A stretch of DNA of 64,000 nucleotides. Origin: Actinomadura sp. 7K507 (GTDB taxonomy: Bacteria > Actinomycetota > Actinomycetes > Streptosporangiales > Streptosporangiaceae). Shown one piece after another: positions 59,801 to 64,000 of the stretch. Every line of letters starts with the position of its first letter. Within the stretch, counting starts at the first letter, position 1. Below the pieces are notes generated by a model that was given only the letters and a program-made list of their open reading frames with translations, did not search any database and was not told where the DNA came from. The translations under genes and the position numbers were made by a program. The stretch spans positions 1 to 64,000 of the forward strand of contig NZ_SMKK01000009.1 of assembly GCF_004348425.1 (NCBI RefSeq), in the 5' to 3' direction.

Positions 59801-61312
59801 GTGACCGCCGAACCCGGCCTTCCCGACACGCTGCGCGACCTGCCCGCCTGGTCTCCGGGCCCGGTGGAGCTCGCCGACCTGGAACTGATCCTCGCCGGCG
59901 TGTACCGCCCGCTGACCGGTTTCCTCGGCTCCTACGACACCGCCATGGTGATCGCGGGCGGCCGGCTGGCCGACGGCACCCCGTGGCCGGTCCCGGTCAC
60001 GCTGGCCGTGCCGAAGGAGCTGACCGGGCACGCCCGGATCGTCCTGCAGGACCCCGAGGGCGTGCCGCTCGCCGTGCTGCGGGTCGCCGAGGCCTGGCAG
60101 GAACCGGCGAGCCAGGGCTGGCGCCTCGCCGGCTCGCTGGAGGCCCTCCGCGCGCCCGCGCACGGCCCCTTCCACAGCCTGCGCCGCCGCCCGGACGAGC
60201 TCGGCGCCCACGAGGGGAACGTGCTGGGGGTCGCTACCCGCGAGCCCCTGCACCGCAAGCAGCTCGGCCAGCTCCGGCAGGTCGCCGAGCGGCTCGGCGC
60301 CAAGGTCCTCGTCCTGCCGATGATGGGCGGCGAGCACGACGAATCGCTCGTCCGGGCGCTGCTGGGCGTCCGCAAGGAGCTGCCGGACGGCACCGAGATC
60401 ATCCCCGTGCCGCTCCCCCCGCGCGGCGACGACACCGCGGGCCAGGACCGCACGGGGCAGGACCGCACGGGGCGGGAGCGCGACGTGCTGCTGCACGCGC
60501 ACATCGCCGCCGCGTACGGCGCCACCCACCTGCTCGCCGACCGCGAGATCGAGGGAACCGCGATCCCCGTCGTCGTGCCCGAGCCGTGGGCCTACGACGC
60601 CGACGTGGAGGTCTGGCGGCCGGTCGCGCGGATCGAGCCCGACCACGTCCAGGCCGAGCTGACCCCCGAGCGGCTCGGCGAGCTGCTTGACGCCGGCGAA
60701 CCCGTCCCCGACTGGTTCACCCCGCCCGCCGTGGCCGCCGAGCTGGTGCTGGCACGTCCCCCGAAGCCGTCGCGCGGCATCACGGTGTTCTTCACCGGCC
60801 TGTCCGGCTCCGGGAAGTCCACGGTCGCGCGCGGCCTCGCCGACGCCCTGATCGAGCGCGGCGGCCGGACGGTCACGCTGCTGGACGGCGACGTCGTGCG
60901 GCGGATGCTGTCGGCCGGACTGACCTTCTCCCGCGCCGACCGGGACCTCAACATCCGGCGGATCGGCTTCGTCGCCGCCGAGATCACCCGGCACGGCGGC
61001 ACCGCGATCTGCGCGCCGATCGCCCCGTACGCGGCGACCCGCGCGGAGGTGCGCCGGATGGTGTCCGCCGTGGGCGACTTCATCCTCGTGCACGTCTCGA
61101 CGCCGCTGGAGGAGTGCGAGCGCCGCGACCGCAAGGGCCTGTACGCCAAGGCGCGGGCGGGGCTGATCCCCGAGTTCACCGGCATCTCCGACCCGTACGA
61201 GGTGCCGGAGGACGCCGACCTGACGCTCGACACGTCCCGGATGGCGCCGGACGAGGCGGTCGGCAAGGTCATCGGCCTGCTGGTGGACGGCGGCTGGGTG
61301 CGGCCCGGATAG
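59801..61312 (+). CDS. Degenerate ATP sulfurylase-APS kinase fusion, 503 aa
   Basis: The C-terminal domain (about 325-503) is an intact APS kinase making PAPS: P-loop GLSGSGKST (333-341), DGDVVRRMLSAGL, and the later RDRKGLYAKARAG and YEVPEDADL. The N-terminal ~320 residues match ATP sulfurylase in layout (LTGFLGSY, LPMMGGEHDE-like region) but the adenylyl-binding Q-x-RNP-x-HR-x-H is ATREPLHRKQ (145-154), losing the Asn and second His, and the GRDHA motif is missing. The sulfurylase half is therefore probably inactive or re-purposed, and a QDRTG repeat is inserted at about 215. GTG 59801 has GGAGA five bases upstream. A TauE/SafE permease follows. Confidence 0.82.
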   Translation: MTAEPGLPDTLRDLPAWSPGPVELADLELILAGVYRPLTGFLGSYDTAMVIAGGRLADGTPWPVPVTLAVPKELTGHARIVLQDPEGVPLAVLRVAEAWQEPASQGWRLAGSLEALRAPAHGPFHSLRRRPDELGAHEGNVLGVATREPLHRKQLGQLRQVAERLGAKVLVLPMMGGEHDESLVRALLGVRKELPDGTEIIPVPLPPRGDDTAGQDRTGQDRTGRERDVLLHAHIAAAYGATHLLADREIEGTAIPVVVPEPWAYDADVEVWRPVARIEPDHVQAELTPERLGELLDAGEPVPDWFTPPAVAAELVLARPPKPSRGITVFFTGLSGSGKSTVARGLADALIERGGRTVTLLDGDVVRRMLSAGLTFSRADRDLNIRRIGFVAAEITRHGGTAICAPIAPYAATRAEVRRMVSAVGDFILVHVSTPLEECERRDRKGLYAKARAGLIPEFTGISDPYEVPEDADLTLDTSRMAPDEAVGKVIGLLVDGGWVRPG

Positions 61313-61438
61313 CACCTCCGCAGCCCCATCCGTCGTTGATCGTCCATCCCGTCCCGTTTGTGCCTCCGCACCCGGGTTACTACACCGGCGTGCGGTGCCC
61401 TAACGTATACGCGAGTTTTCCTACATACCTGATAGGTC

Positions 61439-62464
61439 ATGCCAATGGACTTTGATTGGGCCATGGCGCTCGGCTCGTTCCTCGTCGCCATCGTCGTCGG
61501 GCTGACCGGCATGGGCGGCGGCGCCCTGATGACGCCGATGCTCGTGACGTTCTTCGGGGTCAGCCCGATGGCGGCCGTGTCCAGCGACCTGGTCGCCGCC
61601 GCGGTGATGAAGCCCGTCGGCAGCGCCGTCCACTACCGCCAGGGCACGATCAACATGCGGCTCGTCGGATGGCTCTGCGCCGGCTCGGTGCCCGCCGCGT
61701 TCTCCGGCGTCCTGATCGCGCGGGCCATCGGGCACGGCGGCCAGGTCGAGGACGTCATCAGCATCGCGATGGGCATCGCGCTGATGATCGCGGCGGGCGG
61801 GCTCGTGCTGCGCGCCTACATGTCCCACCGGCAGCGGTCCAACGCTCCGGCAGGCGACGACCCGGAGAACGGGAACAAGCCTCCCGAGATCAAGGTCCGG
61901 CCCGTGCCGACCGTCCTGGTCGGCATCGTCGGCGGGGTCGTGGTCGGCATCACCTCGGTCGGCTCCGGCTCCCTGATCATCGTCGCGCTGCTGGCCCTCT
62001 ACCCGGCGCTGAAGGCCAACCAGCTCGTCGGCACCGACCTCCTCCAGGCCGTCCCGCTGGTGTTCGCGGCCGCCATCGGCCACCTGCTGTTCGGCGACTT
62101 CCGGATGGAGGTCACCGCCGCCCTCCTCGTCGGCTCCATCCCCGGCGTCTACCTCGGCTCGAAGATCTCCTCGCGGGCGCCGAGCGCGCTCATCCGCCGC
62201 TTCCTGGTCCTGGTCCTGGTGGCGTCCTCGCTGAAGATGTTCGGCATGGAGCCCGGCCCGCTCGGGCTGACGCTCCTCGTCCTCGTCGCCGTCGCCGCCG
62301 CCGGCTGGCTCGTCCTGCGCCGCCGGGCCGCCCGCAACGGCGATACGCTGCCCTCTCCGACCGCCTCCCGCGACCGGCCCAGTACGTCAGGGGAGCCCGG
62401 TGCGCCGGGAGACCCCGGTACGTCAGGAGAGCAGGGCAAGCGTGGACCAACGATGGCCGCATGA
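61439..62464 (+). CDS. TauE/SafE-family permease, 341 aa
   Basis: Second TauE/SafE protein. There are eight or so membrane segments in two halves with the motifs LTGMGGGALMTPML and VVGITSVGSGSLIIV. Near-consensus GGG in TM1 and NQLVGTDLLQAVPL are typical of sulfite/sulfonate exporters. The C-terminal 60 residues are a Ser/Thr/Pro/Gly tail with PSTSGEPGAPGDPGTSGEQG, made by short DNA repeats. ATG 61439 (or 61445) follows an AT-rich stretch with ACCTGATAGGT, a short inverted repeat right before the start. Its end overlaps the glycosyltransferase start by 23 bases. Confidence 0.86.
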   Translation: MPMDFDWAMALGSFLVAIVVGLTGMGGGALMTPMLVTFFGVSPMAAVSSDLVAAAVMKPVGSAVHYRQGTINMRLVGWLCAGSVPAAFSGVLIARAIGHGGQVEDVISIAMGIALMIAAGGLVLRAYMSHRQRSNAPAGDDPENGNKPPEIKVRPVPTVLVGIVGGVVVGITSVGSGSLIIVALLALYPALKANQLVGTDLLQAVPLVFAAAIGHLLFGDFRMEVTAALLVGSIPGVYLGSKISSRAPSALIRRFLVLVLVASSLKMFGMEPGPLGLTLLVLVAVAAAGWLVLRRRAARNGDTLPSPTASRDRPSTSGEPGAPGDPGTSGEQGKRGPTMAA

Positions 62465-63233
62465 CACCGTCGACGTCCTCGGCGTGCGCGTCAGCCGCAC
62501 CGACGTCGCGCAGCTCCGGTCGTTCGTCGCGGCGGCCGTCAAGGACCGGACGAAGCTGACCGTCACCTTCGCCAACCCCGACTACGTCCTCAAGGCGCAG
62601 AAGGACTCCGGGCTGCGCGACCTCATGAACGGCTTCGACCTCAACCTCCCGGACGGCTGGGGCGTCGTGCTGGCCGCGCGGATCTTCGGCCGTCCCGTCC
62701 CCGGGCGGATGGCCAACGACGACCTCACCGACGACCTGTTCGGGCAGCCCGCCGAGGAGGGCTGGCGGGTCTTCCTGTTCGGCAACGCCCCGGGCGTCGC
62801 CGAGCAGGCGGCCGCGAACGTCCAGAAGTGGTACCCCGGGCTCGGTATCGCCGGCACCCAGCACGGCCACTGGGCCGACGAGCGGGGCGAGCTCTCCCCC
62901 GAGACCGCCGAACGCCTCGTCGCCGAGATCAACGACGCGTCCCCCGACATCCTCCACGTCGGCCTCGGCACCCCCCTCCAGCAGCGGTTCGTCACCGAGT
63001 ACGGCGACCGCCTCACCGCGCCCGTCGTCATCACCTGCGGCGCCTACTTCGAGCACCTCGCCGAGCGGCGCGAGTACTACCCGGCCTGGGTCCTGAAACT
63101 GCGCATCGGCTTCCTGTACCGGCTGGCGCGCGAACCCCGCCGTCTCTGGCGCCGCTACACCATCGAACTGGGCTCCTACCTGGGCAAGGTCATCGTGCAC
63201 CGGATCCGCCACGGCAAGCAGCCCACCGGGTGA
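62442..63233 (+). CDS. WecB/TagA/CpsF-family glycosyltransferase, 263 aa
   Basis: GT26 glycosyltransferase, probably adding N-acetylmannosaminuronate-type or related sugars to a lipid-linked acceptor in envelope polysaccharide or teichoic-acid synthesis. Landmarks: TFANPDYVLKAQKDSG, NLPDGWGVVLAARIFG, LFGNAPGVAEQAA, LHVGLGTPLQQRF and the C-terminal AREPRRLWRRYTIELG membrane-binding helix. GTG 62442 is chosen so that VDVLGVRVSR begins the fold. The start lies inside the TauE gene and AGGAGA is about 11 bases upstream. It is followed by an unrelated secreted protein. Confidence 0.9.
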   Translation: MDQRWPHDTVDVLGVRVSRTDVAQLRSFVAAAVKDRTKLTVTFANPDYVLKAQKDSGLRDLMNGFDLNLPDGWGVVLAARIFGRPVPGRMANDDLTDDLFGQPAEEGWRVFLFGNAPGVAEQAAANVQKWYPGLGIAGTQHGHWADERGELSPETAERLVAEINDASPDILHVGLGTPLQQRFVTEYGDRLTAPVVITCGAYFEHLAERREYYPAWVLKLRIGFLYRLAREPRRLWRRYTIELGSYLGKVIVHRIRHGKQPTG

Positions 63234-63340
63234 TCGACATCTCTTTCAAACGACGCTTCCCAGGAACCCCTGCCCGACTTTCGGTCATGTGGTAGGACAA
63301 GATGCCATCACCGTCCCCGGCCGTACTCCGGAGCACCCCC

Positions 63341-64000
63341 ATGCGCCCCTTCATCGCCTGTCTCGCGGCCACCTCCCTGGCGGCGTTCGCCGTCCCGGCG
63401 GTGGCGACTGCGGCCTCGGCCGACATCGCCCAGTCCAAGGTGGTCTCGGACAACCCGGTGAACAACACCCCGCACGTCCTGGACGGCACCGTCCGCACGA
63501 TCGCCGTCGTGGGCAGCCTCGTCGTCGTCGGCGGGACCTTCGACGAGGTGCGCGAGGCCGGCAGCGGAAAGAAGACGCTGCAGCGCAACAACCTGTTCGC
63601 CTACGACATGGGCACGGGCAAGGTCAGCACGACGTTCGTGCCGAAGGTCGACGGGACCGTCCACTCGCTGCAGGCGGGGACGGGCGGCTGGGTCTACATG
63701 GCCGGGACGTTCAAGAACGTCAACGGCACCAAGACCGGCACGGTCGCGTCGATCAAGGCCACGACCAACCAGGTGCACACCGGCTTCAAGCCCAACGTCA
63801 ACTACCGCGTCACGACGATGGTGCGGCGCGGCCTGCGGCTCTACATCGGCGGCTCGTTCACCAAGGCCGGCGGGAAGAACCGCACCGCGCTGGCGCGGCT
63901 CAACGCGCTGACCGGCGCCGCCGACAGCAACTTCAACTTCAAGATCGCCGATCCGCGCTCCGGGACGCTCAAGGTCTACCGCCTGGCCGTCGACCCCGCC
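63341..64000 (+). CDS. Secreted DUF5122 beta-propeller protein, N-terminal part
   Basis: The frame is open to the window end (220 residues visible). The signal peptide is RPFIACLAATSLAAFAVPA with cleavage near ATAASA. The mature part shows recurring units of the delta-propeller type: VVVGGTFDEV, VYMAGTFKNVNG and LYIGGSFTKAGGKNRTALARL, with Gly-Thr/Ser-Phe at equal spacing, the pattern of DUF5122 seven-bladed propellers. It is probably an extracellular binding protein. ATG 63341 is preferred over ATG 63302 because GGAG lies seven bases before it. The ligand is unknown. Confidence 0.82.
   Translation, partial: MRPFIACLAATSLAAFAVPAVATAASADIAQSKVVSDNPVNNTPHVLDGTVRTIAVVGSLVVVGGTFDEVREAGSGKKTLQRNNLFAYDMGTGKVSTTFVPKVDGTVHSLQAGTGGWVYMAGTFKNVNGTKTGTVASIKATTNQVHTGFKPNVNYRVTTMVRRGLRLYIGGSFTKAGGKNRTALARLNALTGAADSNFNFKIADPRSGTLKVYRLAVDPA

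Overview
The window is high-GC actinobacterial chromosome. Supporting evidence: GTG starts are common, upstream boxes are purine-rich, several starts look leaderless behind a TAnnnT box, and the gene set includes mycothiol amidase Mca, DUF4307, DUF501, a DivIC-like protein and DUF2510. Gene order (mca-DUF4307-greA; cbs-SGNH-thiolase-DUF4287-BI-1; mfd-SurA-like-mazG ... eno-ftsB-DUF501-ppx) is that of the core chromosome of Streptomyces/Actinomadura-type organisms. A Thermomonosporaceae/Streptosporangiales placement is my guess from protein flavour and is not proven. I see no transposase, integrase, phage gene, CRISPR array, rRNA or biosynthetic megacluster. This is a conserved core region, not an island.

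Layout. 1-9.5 kb: two hypothetical proteins, a secreted NlpC/P60 peptidase, a YyaL/DUF255 thioredoxin-fold protein, an MFS transporter behind a strong operator-like palindrome, an RNase Z/flavoprotein disulfide reductase pair, a PPOX-type flavoprotein and a TPR protein. 9.5-15.7 kb: mca with a small membrane protein, DUF4307, greA, a divergent Lrp regulator/hpd pair, and two RDD membrane proteins in tandem. 15.7-18.9 kb: two paralogous M1 metallopeptidases, one lipoprotein and one secreted. 18.9-26.7 kb: a FIST sensor-ROK kinase-threonine deaminase operon, divergent from a MoxR-like ATPase/VWA pair with a membrane protein. 26.7-37.4 kb: secreted esterase, metB, MMPL exporter, cbs, SGNH hydrolase, thiolase, DUF4287 and Bax-inhibitor-1 protein. 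37.4-43.1 kb: an anomalous class I tRNA with anticodon UAA, a CFA-like methyltransferase, type II NADH dehydrogenase, DUF4232 lipoprotein, uracil-DNA glycosylase and a DUF2510 protein. 43.2-58.6 kb: the eno-ftsB-DUF501-ppx operon, a TauE/SafE permease, a histidine kinase with no adjacent regulator, and the mfd-lipoprotein-mazG-PBP run. 58.8-64 kb: a methyltransferase, a degenerate-sulfurylase/APS-kinase fusion, a second TauE/SafE permease, a WecB/TagA/CpsF glycosyltransferase and the start of a beta-propeller protein.

How it fits together. metB and cbs are about 2.5 kb apart, separated by the MMPL gene, and together suggest two-way transsulfuration. The APS kinase fusion beside a TauE/SafE permease suggests a sulfur-assimilation or sulfation module. 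The Lrp regulator and hpd share one promoter region and look like an amino-acid-responsive tyrosine catabolic switch. The eno and mfd runs are translation-coupled or closely spaced housekeeping operons.

The most unusual feature is the tRNA at 37466-37538. All its stems are good, but it has C33 and a UAA anticodon without the long variable arm of leucine tRNAs. Next are several strong operator-like palindromes with no repressor gene in view, two of which share the same outer half-sites, and the APS kinase whose sulfurylase half has lost signature residues.
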